Origin: Epiperipatus broadwayi
Lineage: Eukaryota > Onychophora > Udeonychophora > Euonychophora > Peripatidae
DNA: 64,000 bases
Direction of reading: 5' to 3'
Assembly: GCA_028023455.1 (NCBI GenBank)
Contig: JAQFVV010000143.1
Span: forward strand, 1-64,000
This document shows positions 24,255-36,399 of the stretch, piece after piece. The first letter of the stretch is position 1. The number at the start of each line of letters is the position of its first letter. Under the pieces are notes generated by a model. That model ran no database searches. It was given only the letters and a program-made list of their open reading frames with translations, and was not told the origin of the DNA. Position numbers and translations under genes: made by a program.

Positions 24255-27200
24255 AGTCTAGAAATATAATTAAAACACCATCATCACAAACCTTTAGCAA
24301 AACAATATCCTACTATATTTTGAAATTATCTGCTATATTATCAGTATCATCAGCCTTTCTATTTTAATTAAGATTACAAAAAATCATTTTAACTTAGTCA
24401 AATGTTAATGTTTCTGTTTAAACAAGTTACTATTTATTATTAAATAGAAATATTTTTTTCTACTTATTTCTGTCATAATTTTAATATCATTTACTTTCAT
24501 TATTTCTTTTACAATGTTTTCTATATTTACAACCCACTACTGACAGTTTTAATTGCACCAGCAGTCTTCTTCAGAACTATAACAAACACAATACAAATAC
24601 ACGAATACAAATATACATAAGCATATAATTTTACCATAAATAGTGGGTTATAATTATATGGAGCATTGTAAAAGTAATAAAGAAAGTAAATGATATTAAT
24701 ATTATATGGATTTGGCAATGCATTAAAAAAGATAAAGTTATTTCTGTCATTTAGTGCAAGCTTAAGTAATTAATAGATAGCATATGATAGTGCTAATATA
24801 TCTCCATCCAGTGCTATACTATTCATAATAGACTACTTTATAGTTTATGGCTTTCATCAATGAAATGTATTGAATCAAGATCTAGTGCAGAACTGGGATA
24901 AGAAAAATAGATTTATACTTAAAAATATTGAGTAAAATGGGTTATGTGGTATTTTATTGGTTTTACATATATTTTATTAAAACAGACATCTGTATTGTTG
25001 TATCATTATTCAAAAAGTAATCAAAATTTTTCTTCCAATATGTTTGGAATAGTATTATCATATAAAAGAGTGTCATTCATTCTTTTAACAGGATAACATT
25101 TCAGTTCATATTTTATTTTTGATGCAGCAAAAAATGATCTAAAGCAATTACAATTAGCAAATCATATCTTTTTTACAAACTTAATCCATAAATCATTCTT
25201 AATTTTTTCATCTGTTATCATAGTTTCAGCTCTATATCTTTGTTTTGCTTATAAAATTCCATATTCATTTTGTAAAGCAGAGAATGCTATATTTTCTTCT
25301 AATCATGTTAGTCATAATATAATTGTCAGAAAACAAATCAGGATTTTTTTAGTGAACTAAAGAACAAACATATTTATGTATATCCACAATACATTTCTTA
25401 ATATAGTTCCATACCTGTGATATGACAAGCTTAAAAATCCAAATTGCCATTTAAGTTCTTTATAACAGATTAATATGAATAGAAGTTTTACTTAAAGAAC
25501 AAACAGCTACTTGTTTAGGATAACATCTATTGTAATTCATTTATTATTTCAACTTTGAAATATACCAATTTATGATATATTCAACAAGCTGTATTTTATG
25601 TAAAATTAAATTGCTTTTACATTCTAATTCCTAACTATAATATGATCATTAAGATACTATTATTTGAGTGTGAATGCATCTAAATTCTTTTACAGTAATT
25701 TTCTGTGTTTAAATTTAAGGGTTCGCGCTATGTTTTAGAAAAAAAATTAATAACAACACATTATTCAAGTTTCTAAAACAAACATTATTTTCAGTAAATT
25801 TGGGTCAAAGTTTAGAACTCTGACCAATGTGGGCATTAAATTTTTCATGAAAAAAAAATTATTTATTTTTACTGATATTGGTACAGTAATACTACAAAAC
25901 AAAAAAATAAAATTGTTGTGAAACTAGTGTCAGAGCACAATCATTAATTAAATGGACAGACACTAATTGGCATTTCCTTGATACATCTAGGTAATTAGGA
26001 AATAAAAGATACCAAGTTAGATCTCGTAGTGAATTTTTCATCATGCCGTCTCTTTAATTCATTCAAAACAAAACAATCTGCCTGATCATTTAAACTTTCT
26101 TCATCGAAAAATGAATTTTATTGAAAGCAGTTGCATTGATATGAAATCTTACTTAATTACAAATATTATTTTATATTCAGATCTTAAAAAGTTTCTATCA
26201 GTCAAAGTTTACACATTCTATAAATACATATGTTTTTATTAGAAAAGTTTCTATCAAAAGTTTTTTTTATTTTATGAACTCATAATAAGCCTTATTATAC
26301 ATATACTTTATTACTACTTCCTATTTCCATGTTTACTATTATTGATATTACAATTTTTTACTGCTTAGCAGGACTTTGCAAAGCATGCTATTTTTAGATC
26401 ATTTTTTCTAGGTTTTTATTTTTATAGTAAACTGGGGTATCTTTAAATATGTTTAAAAACATAAGCCATGGACTCTCAATCTGATAAACCAGTCCCACCA
26501 TTGCTTTCTCAATGTTGGCTTTGCATACTTATATTCCCATACATACACATTTAAAAAAATTATTGGAGTCAGATTTGCTGTTTCTGTATTCAATGGATGA
26601 GAATGTGTTTTTTATATACACAATTTCACTATGATGGCAAGAGTAACTCATGTGACTGAGCCTTATAATTATATGCAGATAATAGGATAAAAGAATTAAC
26701 TTACAAATAATGTATTTTTAAAAAGAACTGAAATTTACAAAGACTATTGTTTAATAAATACATCAATGATTATAAATAATGCATTTAGTTGTTCAAAAAG
26801 TCGTGTGGTATTTGAAGACTTTAGTACAGACTAAGCATAATACTTTGATTCAATTAAGTGTGTGGTATTTGAAGACTTTAGTACAGACTAAGCATAATAC
26901 TTTGATTCAATTAAGTCAAAAATGAGTTTTTATTTACATTATTCAGATGCGGATTGATTCTTTAACTCTGAGTTTATTACTCTACCATTATATTACATTT
27001 CATATTTATATTAATACAAATATTAATAATAAATAATAATTAACCACTTTATTTTAATTCAGAAAATACTATATATTTTTTTAACTTCAGATTATAAATT
27101 TAAAATTTTGTTAAAAATCAAACATTTATAACTTTTTAGTTTTAAAAGAATTTTATTTAGGGAGAATATTGGTTTTTTAATACATTAACTTTTTATAGTA

Positions 27201-27310
27201 CATTGACTAAACAAGAGTCTATAAAGTCACTACTGGGTTGATAGTGGATGATTTATGGAGATATTAATCCAGGGTATGGAATAAATCCTGTGGTTTATAG
27301 ATTGTTGTCA
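24255..27310. other. AT-rich sequence without recognised gene
   Basis: No gene seen. The only structured item is the 57-bp tandem duplication at 26803-26916. The last part (about 27180-27310) may be the 3' untranslated remnant of the minus-strand retroelement that ends at 27311. Confidence 0.5.
26803..26916. repeat. Perfect tandem duplication of 57 bp
   Basis: The unit GTGTGGTATTTGAAGACT...CAATTAAGT occurs at 26803-26859 and again at 26860-26916 with no difference that I can see. Perfect identity in otherwise diverged DNA means either a very recent duplication or an assembly artefact. Confidence 0.9.
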
Positions 27311-30300
27311 TCAGCTATCTGGAAATGTATTGGGCTTTGGAATTTGGAATAGATTCCAGGTTTCTTCAAATAAAAATTTGGAGGAAAGGGTCATGTCTTT
27401 ATGTTTGATTTTGTTTAAAAGAGAAATGAATAGACTGTCTGGGTTTGGTGGAGGAGTTGTGAATACTAATTTGCATCTCACATTCCAGATAGAGTGGGTG
27501 AGAAATACTGACATTCTTATAGTTGGAAACTGTTTACTTAGTAGAGATTCTTTTAGCGAGAGGATTCTTGTAAATATCAATTTTACTGTTTTGGAAAATT
27601 AAAAGTTTGATACTACCAAGTCCAGTACATGAGCAAATTATGTGGTCAAATGTCTCATCATGCCTCTTGCAGATTGGGCAGATAGGGTCAATGTTGTTAA
27701 GAAATCTCTTGTGGTGGAGGAACCAGTTGGTATGCATGGCTCCCAGATTTACTTTTACTAGGTAGTTTAAAAATTTAGCTCTAAAGCTAAGAACTTGAAT
27801 ATTGAAGTAATTCTATGATTAGTGATGCCAAGCATTGGCAAAATTGAATTGATTTCAGGGTTGATTTTATGGTGGGCTTCCCAGATGGTGATTTTTGTAT
27901 TATATGGATTTTGTAAAGTAGATGTAAATTGATTGAGAAGCTGGAGAACCTGGTCTAGCCAGCATTTTTGAGGAGGAGGTCTGTCCATCGGTTGAACGGC
28001 CTATGATATATTAAAGGAATCATGTTTTTGTAAGAGGTTATGAATCAATGTGTGAGATTTTTGAAAGATAATTGAGGGGATGGAGTGAAATTTGCGATGG
28101 TATTGCATCCTTGTCATGCTTATAGACATTGTACTGTTTTTCCAAAAGAGTTTAGCACATAGACTATTGATTTTTTTGGTAAAAGCTTTTGTTGCTGTCA
28201 TGATGTGGAGGTAGTATGCAATCTTGGACATGACTTTCATGTTCAGTAGCGCTACTTTTCCCTGTATGGAGAGATACACCCTGGAAAGGGATTGTATAAT
28301 CTGGGATGTGGAATTGATTAAGGAGTTCTGTAGTTTTTTTGACATGGCTGTTTGAGACATGGAGATAGGGAAGCCAAGAAAGTCCTGGGGCTCAGCTAGA
28401 AATCTAGATGAGACTTTCTTTCCCAATAGAATTTTCCAAGATGAAGATTTGTTGGAGTTAAATTTGAGTTGTGAATTAAGGGAAAATTTATCCAAAATTT
28501 TGTAGAGTGCTGGGAGATGTTTTTGAGATGGTAGTATTACGAGGACATCATCCATATATGCAAACAACTTAAGGATTTTTTGATGCAAGGAATGAATACT
28601 CCAGTGAATGAGATTTCTATATCTCTCAACAGGGGGTTGAGATAGTATATAAAAAGGATAGCACTCAATGGAGATCCTTGAGGAATAGACAGGTCAGGGG
28701 AGAACCCATCTGTGTAGAATCCATCTAAGGAGATGTGAATTAGCCTATTGTAGAGAAGATTCTCCAGAATCTGTATAATTTGAGAAGGAATGTTGAGGTC
28801 TTTTAGAAGAGTAAGAAGTGTGTGAATATTGATTGAGTCAAAGGCCTCTGTTATATCTAGCTGGACTGCAATGGGTTTTGATAAGCGATTAGATCTAATA
28901 TGATCAAGGAGAATCTTGACTTCACACATTTCTGTCAGGGCTGAAGATCCTTTTCTTGCATATTGTGACTGAACAATATTGTTTAAAATTTTTTGCTGGA
29001 TTTTCTCTTTAATTACACCTTTGATAACTTTGATTAAAATTGGTGTCATGGAGATAGGCCTTATGTTATGGATGTTGGTTGGATCTTTGTTCTTCTTGAT
29101 GAATGGCACTAAGACAATCGGGTAGAGGTTATTTATTTCCCTTCTTTTAGTGGATAGATGAATGATCATGTTCATCATGATTGGGATCATGATTGGGATA
29201 GCAAAGTTATCAAGGTGGGAAATTAGAAACCTTGGTATAGCATGCATCCCAGGATGAATACTGTCACACATGGTTTTTAAGATCAGCTGCTGTTATGCCA
29301 TGGTTTATAGAATATGGGTGATCCAGCCATTCACTGATAGTCTTTGGAAAATTATTTTGAAGTCGGTTTTTGAAGATCAATGTGTTCAATCATGTGATGA
29401 CCAGTGACATAGTTTCCATTGACAATAAGAGAGGTTGGAGTGTTAAGTTTTTTCCTAGCTCCCAATGCCCATCGCAAATATTCCCGAGTCCAGCAGTGTT
29501 GGGTAGTAAGAAAGTTTTGTGATCTTTTAATAGAAATACCTTATACTGATGTTTTAGTGATAGAAGGTGTTTGATATGATCTGGTTCAGTAGAGCATGTC
29601 TTTATTTTACTATTGATTTGGTCAAGCTCATTAATAAGCATAGATGGCCCTTTGTTGTTTTTAGTATAGTGAGCAATCAAGGAATGGATTGAAGGCGAAC
29701 CATGCCTCTTCTGGGGGCCTTTTTAGTAGGTTGATTTTGTGGAAGAGGATGTATGCTTCAGATACAATGGCTTCAGTCATGGAAGCTTTAGTTAACATTC
29801 TGATTGATCGGTTGAGAAAGGATGAGGAGTAATTGGTTAGTTGCAGTGTGGTGATAATAGCATGATGGTTAGAGAAGGGAACAGGTTGAGAGTAGCTTCC
29901 AGACCATGATGGAGTTCAGAGGTGTAGAACATCAGATCTATTAATGTATGATAACTTTTGGTGTAGTAAGAATAGGCATTATGAGGAAAGAAGCCCCTGC
30001 CATTAATAAAGTGTCTGTTGAGTAAGTAAAGATACTTGTTTGTAAAGTGATCATAGGAGAAGTTGAAGTCCCCAAAGAGGAGTGCTGGGGAGTTGTTGTT
30101 GGCTGTTATCATATTTATAGTGTTTATGATCCGAATGAATATTGCATGGCTATTGGGGATGTAGACATAAAATGCATTGATTATGCTATTGCCATAGGTT
30201 AGGTTGGCACAGATAAGATTCTTATCTTGGTAGGTGATCTTAAACTTGTTAGGGGGGGTGTTTGTTATTTATTAAGATACCTATGCCTTCAGTAGCTGTA

Positions 30301-30500
30301 AGGTTGACTGTTAGATATGTATAGCCAAGTTTGTTAAGCTCAGTTAAAATAAAGCTACTGGACTTTTGGTGATATTTGGTTTCGCCCATAAACATAATGT
30401 GGGGGGTAAACGAATTAAACCAATGTCTTATGGCATGTATTCATGTAAGCGAATTAATGCCTCTGACATTAACTCCAACAATCTGGCAAGAGACCTTAGT
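27311..30500 (-). pseudogene. E3 ORF2: endonuclease and reverse transcriptase, multiply broken
   Basis: From the N-terminus: the endonuclease start VNVRGIN (about 30475-30452) corresponds to LNIRGLN of E1/E2. Next comes LFGDFNFSY (catalytic GDFN) in the 30112-29837 piece, with SYHTLIDLMFY matching the family's KSLIDLCFY. RT follows in 29271-28537: RPISMTPILIKVIKGVIKEKI, motif A QLDITEAFDS, motif B PQGSPLSAILF. The active-site box YMDD is at 28558-28547, in a new frame. The C-terminal zinc motif CPIC...H...C is near 27690-27640, followed by the family's terminal region ending at 27311. The sequence is split over at least seven frame segments, so it cannot be functional. The full-length counterpart would be about 1070 residues. 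Confidence 0.85.
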
Positions 30501-30631
30501 CATAAGCTGGGGATTGGTCAGAGTCTACCGCCAGAGGAATTTGGAGTTGAGCGCTGTTTTGGTAATTAAATCTCAAAGGCTCGGACAGGATTTCATCTTC
30601 AGGAAACTCATCCTTCGAGTAGATTTGAGAG

Positions 30632-30870
30632 TTAGGCAAAATAGAATATAGCAATTTTCCATTTTTTTTTTGAAGAATGGGACTTAGAGGTTTCCTTGGA
30701 TTTAATGTTATGGTAATGATTGGATGACTGTGTTAATGAATACTCATCTTCTGAGCTGGATCCATTCAAGCGAGTGGATTTTTTCCTAGTGGAAGTTGTA
30801 TAGCTAGTTAGGTCCATTTCAGTTTCAGTGTCTGATGAGTTGATAGAAGGAGAAGGTGTAATTTTAATGG
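30632..30870 (-). pseudogene. E3 ORF1 3' remnant (acidic tail)
   Basis: Minus-strand frame with SSDTETEMDLTSYTT and SSSEDEYSLTQSS. Ser/Glu/Asp-rich sequence just upstream of ORF2 corresponds in position and composition to the acidic segments after the AT-hook in E1 and E2. The AT-hook and CCHC are absent, so E3 is probably truncated near 30870. Confidence 0.5.
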
Positions 30871-32430
30871 GAAAATGGTAATCTTTACATTTATAACTTT
30901 TTATATAATATTTATGACAACTTTTTTAAAATTAACCATTTATCCATCTGTACTCATATTCATGTTCTTATGATTCTAAAAACTACAATTAACACTCCAT
31001 TTCAAACATATAGTTATGGTATTGAGGAAAAAAAGTTAATATTTTAAATTAAGAGCATTAAATGTAGTTTATATCAAAAGCTTTTATAGTTTTTAGTCCA
31101 TATGGCTATCATGCTGATAACTGGAGTTTGAATCTTAGCTGTTTTTCACTTTCCAAACACTTAAAAAGCTATGCTGGCTATCTGAAAAAAAAAAGTTTAG
31201 AACATTTTTTTTTTATTATTATTGGTTTAAAAATGAGTAAAACAAGAACTGAAAATCAATCATCAAAGTCTCTCTCCATCTGGAAAATGGCAAACCCAAT
31301 TAATAAAGCCTTCTCTGTTCATTTGTGGAAAGGGGGAAGGAAGTATGTTGAAAAAAATATTTGCTATGTTAAACATATGTAGTGGTATCTGACTTGTTTG
31401 AAGTAGTTGTTAAATTAAAACAAAATAATGCTATTAAAATTACATTATGAAAAGGTAAACAATCATATTATTTATGCTGTGATAATTATTTATATTTATA
31501 AATCATAAATTGACAGTCAAACTTTAAAGCAGACTAATTATAAATCCACAATGGCTAGCAGCATTTGAATGTTAGAGCTTGTATATGGATGGAATCTAAT
31601 TCCAGAAAGATTTTTATTTTTAATTTTTGTGTTTGCAAACGTTTTTTCTTTCTTTTTGACAAATATCAGAATTAGACTGGGCAGAGAAAATGTTAAAATT
31701 TTTCTGCTGACCAAGCATACAAATTGGTTGTCGAAAATTGTTATGTGTAAGAGCTATATACGTGTGTGTGAGAGAGATCGCGCGCGTATGGTTTAAAAAT
31801 TTAAGTTTTTGTTTTATAAACTTGTGAACTACAAATTTAAAAGTCGTATTTAAAAACAGTTTATACTCTAGAATAAAATTTATTTCCATTTTTAATAAAT
31901 CATAGTTATGTTTTTATCCTTTATATTTCTTTTATTTGAACTTTTTTTACATTTACAATAGCATAATTAAACTACATAATAACTCATTTTATCTCGAGTT
32001 GTTTTCAGTTATTAAAATTTTACTTTTCTTACTAATCTAATTTAAATATATAAAAGTATTTATGAACACTAAAAAAGATGTGATTATGCAGTTAAATATT
32101 AATTTACTTTTTAAAATGATTTGTGAGTGATCAGTTTTTATCAATTTTTCACGGAATGTTTTTTATAGGACTACTTTTATTCTTGCTTATTTTGAAATGG
32201 GAAAGTAGATAAATATTGATTTTATTTAAATCTTTTTTTTAATATTTTAGCTTATTTAATAACATTTTTAATTCGAATTTTTGATTATTGTTGTTTGTTT
32301 TATTTTCAGTTTCTTTATGAGACAAACAAATATGAACAACATACTATATACTATAATAAGCGAAATCTTTCTGATGTATAGTATTTATCATCTTGTTATC
32401 ACTCTTCTTTCTTCATCTTTTTTTTTTTGT
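30871..32430. other. AT-rich sequence without recognised gene
   Basis: Short ORFs in this span (for example 31128-31382 plus and 31569-31796 plus) have no recognisable domain. No repeat structure seen. Confidence 0.5.
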
Positions 32431-32523
32431 AAGTGTCATAGCATCGGTCGGGACGCGAACCCGCAACCCGGGCAACTGCCTGCAAATGCAAGGCAGTCGC
32501 GCTGACCTCTCGACCACCAACGC
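32431..32523 (-). mobile_element. Short tRNA-derived SINE copy
   Basis: On the minus strand, 32523-32441 folds as a tRNA-like head: acceptor arms GCGTTGG and CCGATGC pair in all seven positions (two G-T), with a D-arm GTCGAGAGGTCAGCGC and a T-arm CGGGTTCGCGTCCCG. The anticodon arm is CTGCC/GGCAG with an 11-base loop instead of 7, so it is not a functional tRNA. After the head come TATGACACTTAC and an A run (to about 32420). The same tail pattern, (A/C)TTTGACA followed by poly(A), follows the heads at 42020-42130 and 51990-52075, which defines a short SINE family. Confidence 0.75.
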
Positions 32524-32619
32524 AAGACGATTTCATCTTTGATTATATCCACCTATAAAACGCCTTAGATTTTTTTTAAATTGCTAGTTGTGAGTCCAAG
32601 ACAAATTACAATAACATTA
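32524..32619. other. Spacer, no gene
   Basis: Short AT-rich spacer between the SINE and the dispersed satellite-like copy. Nothing recognised. Confidence 0.5.
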
Positions 32620-33020
32620 TTTAATATATAGGGAGTTTGAATTCAGACTTTCACACGATCCTCAACCATCCATGCTATCTCAGACCACTGATACCCTTGA
32701 TTTCACACATGTTGAAAAGATAAAAAATCACCAATATACATATTTCATGCTAAACCAGTAAATCGTCAGTTAGTCCAGATTATCATTTTCACACATATAT
32801 ATAATCAAAGTTCAGCTTATATTAAGATAGCCAATCTTCATACACAGGTTTCAAACCACTCCACCTCACAACTCTTCAGCCATTCATTTCATTGAAAATC
32901 TGATGATAGAATGCTCAAAGCTCACTTTAGTGCAAACCTTCTCATCCTACCCATGTTGACCACAAATCATTCTGACCCCTCATGTACAGGACATAATCCA
33001 TTTACATACATATACGAGGG
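32620..33020. repeat. Dispersed, diverged copy of the 466-475-bp repeat
   Basis: Matches the unit at 36400-36865 in the same orientation: CAGACTTTCACAC, AAAGATAAAAAATCACCAATATA, TTTCATGCTAAACCAG, GAAAATCTGATGAT and TGTACAGGACATAATCCATT all recur in order. It is clearly more diverged than the array copies are from one another. No ORF. Confidence 0.85.
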
Positions 33021-33680
33021 ATTGGCAGTTCTTAAAGAAAATCATAATCAAGGAAAGTAAAATAAAGTCACACATACTGTGCAAGAGTTTCTAAACAATG
33101 AAAAATTTGTAAAATATGTTAAATAAATTATTCAACAGAAGATTAATAGATTCAACTATTCGTCATTTATAATGCCAATCCCAAAACTTTAAAAGCTGTA
33201 ATTGGTTTGTAGGAATATTTATATCATTTTCTTTTTAGTTGTTTCTCCTTTTTGATGTATTTTGCAATGTAAATATGCTCATAATAATAAGATAATCCAA
33301 AATTAAATAATAAATAGTTTCTAGTATGCATTCTAATCTAATGATTATACATATATTATAATTACAATAAATTAGTACACCTGGGTCTCTTTTTATGTGG
33401 ATTTTTTTAATGCGATTTTGAAGTTATGCATTCATGTTTTTTCTTAATATCTTTTTATGCAGTTTTCTTTTATGATAAAGAAGTTCATATTTCACTTAAA
33501 ATAAGGATTCCCTGTTTTATATACACACATTAAATTTTACAAGGTTCTGTTCAAACACTATAGATGGCTGTACTATGCATGTTGTGTTTTTGCATTTTAA
33601 ATCACATTCTATTTTGGCTTTTTAAAGAGTAATCAATTATTTATTTATTGTTTGCAAGTTTATTTTTAAAAAAAGAGCAG
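33021..33680. other. AT-rich sequence, no gene seen
   Basis: No ORF, RNA gene or repeat identified before the MITE that starts at 33681. Confidence 0.5.
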
Positions 33681-33895
33681 CAGTGTTGGGCACAATTAAA
33701 TTTGACAATTAAAAATTAAAATCTGATTTTTAATTGTAATTAACAGTTTAAAAATTAATGTAATCTGAAATTAATGTGATGTGAAACAATGAAATTTGAT
33801 TTTTAAATGAAATTGAAAATTAAAAAATTAAAGACAATTAAAAATAAGAATTTAATTGTTAATTGTTGGTTTTAATTAAATTTTGCCCAACAGTG
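33681..33895. mobile_element. hAT-like MITE with CAGTGTTGGGC ends
   Basis: The left end reads CAGTGTTGGGCACAATTAAA. The right end, inverted, reads CACTGTTGGGCAAAATTTAA, giving an 11-bp terminal inverted repeat with one mismatch, followed by further imperfect pairing of ATTAAA-rich arms. CAGTG-type ends are known from hAT transposons. The expected 8-bp target duplication would be AAGAGCAG and GTGAGTAG, which match at only 5 of 8 bases, so the class is tentative. At 215 bp and without an ORF it is non-autonomous. Confidence 0.6.
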
Positions 33896-33965
33896 GTGAG
33901 TAGTTGTCTTTTTATTATCATAAGTCTAAGTTCTTATTTTTATTTTAAAGTTTTAGTTTACCTTA

Positions 33966-35700
33966 ATGGAGAGAAAAAAACACACAAGAAAAGGAATTTC
34001 TTTTGAAACAAAAATTTCAATTTTAGATCGCTTAGCAAGAGGAGAAGGATTGACAGTGATTGGAAAACATTTTAGTTTAGGTGAATTCACTATAAGAGCA
34101 ATTAAAAAAAATGTAAGATGCAATAAGAAAATCTGTCATTTTTGGCACAAAACTAAATGCCAAATTATCATGATATTCAAGAGATGATTTAATAGAAAAA
34201 ATGGAATGAGCGCTCATAATCTGAATTGAAGAATTATCTCAAAGAATTCCTTTAAGTTGTTATTTAATTCAATGAAAAGCTCTTCAGGTTTTGAACAAAT
34301 GAAAGAATCTGAACCATTACTTCTGCTTCTTGGTTCAATAGGGAATTTTTGGCTAGCAAAGGATGGTCAACCGAGTTTTTAAAAAGGAATGCACTACATA
34401 ACATGAAGATTATGGTTGAGGTTGCATCAGCAGATGAAAAAATTGCCAAAAATTTTCCTGAAGAATTATATGGAAGATGGTGGATATTGTCCACACCAAG
34501 TATTTAATGCTGATGAAACAGGACTGTTTTGGAAAAAATACTTAGTCAAACTTATATCACAAAGTCCGAGAAAAAAGCCAGTGGGTTTAAAGCAAGCAAA
34601 GATCTAATGACATTGTTACTTTGTAGCAATGCATTGGGAGATCAAATGCTGAAACTTCTTGTAAACCAATCTTTAAGACCATGCACTTTAAAAGATAAAG
34701 ATAAAAAACAATTGCAGGTACACTGGATGGCTAATACAAAGGCTTGGGTGACAACTGCAATATTTACTGATTGGTTTAATAATTGCTTTTTACCAGAAGT
34801 GGAAACGCATATGAAGCAAAAAACTCTGGATTTCAAAATTTTATTACTTGTTAACAATGCACCAGGTCATCCACATTTAGAACATCCAAATGTAAAGGTC
34901 ATGTTTTTTCCACATAATACAACAAGCATTATTCAGCTATTAGATCAAGGCATAATTGAAACTTTTAAACAATATTACGTTAAATGCACTTTTCAATTTA
35001 TATTGGATAAACTAGAAAATGAGTCAATAGCAGTAACTGGCACTTGGAAAAAATTTACAATCTTTGATTGTATATATCATGTTGCAGTTGCTGTTACTCA
35101 AATAAAACCACACACTTTAAATGCCTGTTGGAAAAAGGTTTGGCCTATGTGTCTTGAAAACAGTGCAGCTATTCAAACATTGGCATTATCAGATGAAATA
35201 ATTACTTTGGGACATGATATTGGTGAATAAGGTTTTGATTCATTTAGCCAGAATGACAAAGATGAGTTGCTTGATGATATTGTTTTAAATGACAATGGTA
35301 TTATTGCAATAATTTTAGATACTATAGAAGATTTAGAAAAAAATAATGAAACAGAAGTGGAACCTGTTTCTTTCACAGCAAAACTGATTTGAGAACGTCT
35401 TCAACTTTCTAATCAATTGGAAAATCATTTTCTTGTTATTGACACAAATTATGGACAAGCTCTTAAATTCCAATGAGAGCTAGATAGTCATATATCTGGA
35501 TGTTGTGAGCTTCATAAATAATTAGTAAAATCATCATCTCAAAGTTTAATCATCAATTACATTATCACCAGAAAACCATTAACACAACACGAGACTGAAG
35601 TTGATAATAATTTTGCTGTTTGTGTGATTTCTCACCAGTTCACAAACGAACCTGCATATTGTCAAATAGCAATGATGATTAAAATATGTATAAAAAAATG
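33966..35700 (+). pseudogene. Tigger/pogo-type transposase remnant (CENP-B-like HTH plus DDE)
   Basis: The N-terminus is an HTH of the pogo/CENP-B kind (SFETKISILDRLARGEG...VIGKHFSLGEFTIRAIKKN, residues about 10-50). After a broken stretch the catalytic domain appears: NADETGLFWKK (first catalytic Asp, near 34511-34543), then a frameshift in an A run, then 34529-35230 with SGFKASKDLMTLLLCSNALGD, LLLVNNAPGHP and QLLDQGIIETFKQYY (third acidic residue). The family normally has D at the second catalytic position (VDNAPGHP); here it is Asn, so this copy was inactive even before the frameshifts. After the stop at 35228-35230 the same frame continues with acidic sequence (DKDELLDDIVLNDNG) to about 35700, interrupted by further stops. 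Tigger elements move by cut-and-paste into TA sites; no clear terminal inverted repeats were found here. Confidence 0.9.
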
Positions 35701-36207
35701 TAAAATAAATTACACATAAAAACATATTGTTTTGAATAAAATTAAATAGTTAATAAAAAAGTAAAAAAAATTGTCTTGTATCAATTTTTTTCAAATATTT
35801 GAAATTTTTTTTTAGTCATACTTTATTTCCTTATTTTTTTTATGTGAATCTTAAAATAATTTTACCTTGTTGCTTTGGTTTTATGCAATTTTTGAAAATT
35901 ATGGAACATATCCCAAATTTTCAAGATAAGTTAAGTCTATTTTTGTGCAATTTTTTAATGCTATTTTCTGTGGAATGTATCTACCGCAGAAAAAGAGATC
36001 CAGGTGCATATTGTTTTAAAAACATTAAACATAAAAGTTTGTAAAATTAAAAGAAATTTGATGTAATATGACTTTGTGTATTCAAACTAATACATGTATA
36101 TATATATATATATAAGAAAATAATGTGTTTGAGTCCTACTGTATACTAGTTTTCTGCATAGCAAAATTATTCTATCCAGCACACAAAGAATCCTATTTAA
36201 GGTTTCT
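35701..36207. other. AT-rich sequence, no gene seen
   Basis: Contains a short (TA)n at about 36098-36113. The stretch 36144-36210 recurs inverted at 38213-38275, so the satellite cluster between them has matching outer flanks. Confidence 0.55.
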
Positions 36208-36390
36208 AAATTTTTCAACAAATCCACTGAAACAGAAAATTCCTTTGGTAAATTAGGTTGCCAATGTTTCAACAAAATCACACCCATCTTTATCAAGGCT
36301 AAGAATAAGATGATTATGATTTTGTCAACCTAATTTAGTGAAAGAATTTTCTATTTCTGTAAGTGAACACCTTGTTGAAAAATTTTAAAA
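36208..36390. repeat. Foldback unit with ~58-bp inverted arms
   Basis: Left arm 36208-36265 (TTTTTCAACAAATCCACTGA...AAATTAGGTTG) is inverted in 36325-36390 with mismatches. The loop, read on the minus strand, holds CCTTGATAAAG and later TTGAAACATTGGC, a weak echo of a hammerhead core but with a non-consensus first box. No ORF. Confidence 0.6.
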
Positions 36391-36399
36391 ACTTTAACT

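Larger units (their letters stand above)
27311..30870 (-). mobile_element. Degenerate non-LTR retrotransposon E3, relative of E1/E2
   Basis: A minus-strand element containing the end of an ORF1-like acidic region (about 30870-30632), then ORF2 from about 30500 to 27311. Domain order and motifs match E1 and E2 (53289-63815), but many stops and frameshifts interrupt it. No (AAT)n tract adjoins either end and no AATAAA is seen near the 3' end, so this copy is older or from a subfamily with a different target. The 5' part of ORF1, including any CCHC knuckle, is missing. Confidence 0.85.

Noticed and set aside
32441-32523. Functional tRNA gene
   Set aside because: The acceptor and T arms pair, but the anticodon loop has 11 bases, and a SINE-type tail with poly(A) follows.
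36222-36300. Hammerhead motif in the foldback loop on the minus strand
   Set aside because: The first box reads TTGATAA in place of CTGATGA and no proper stem II can be drawn.
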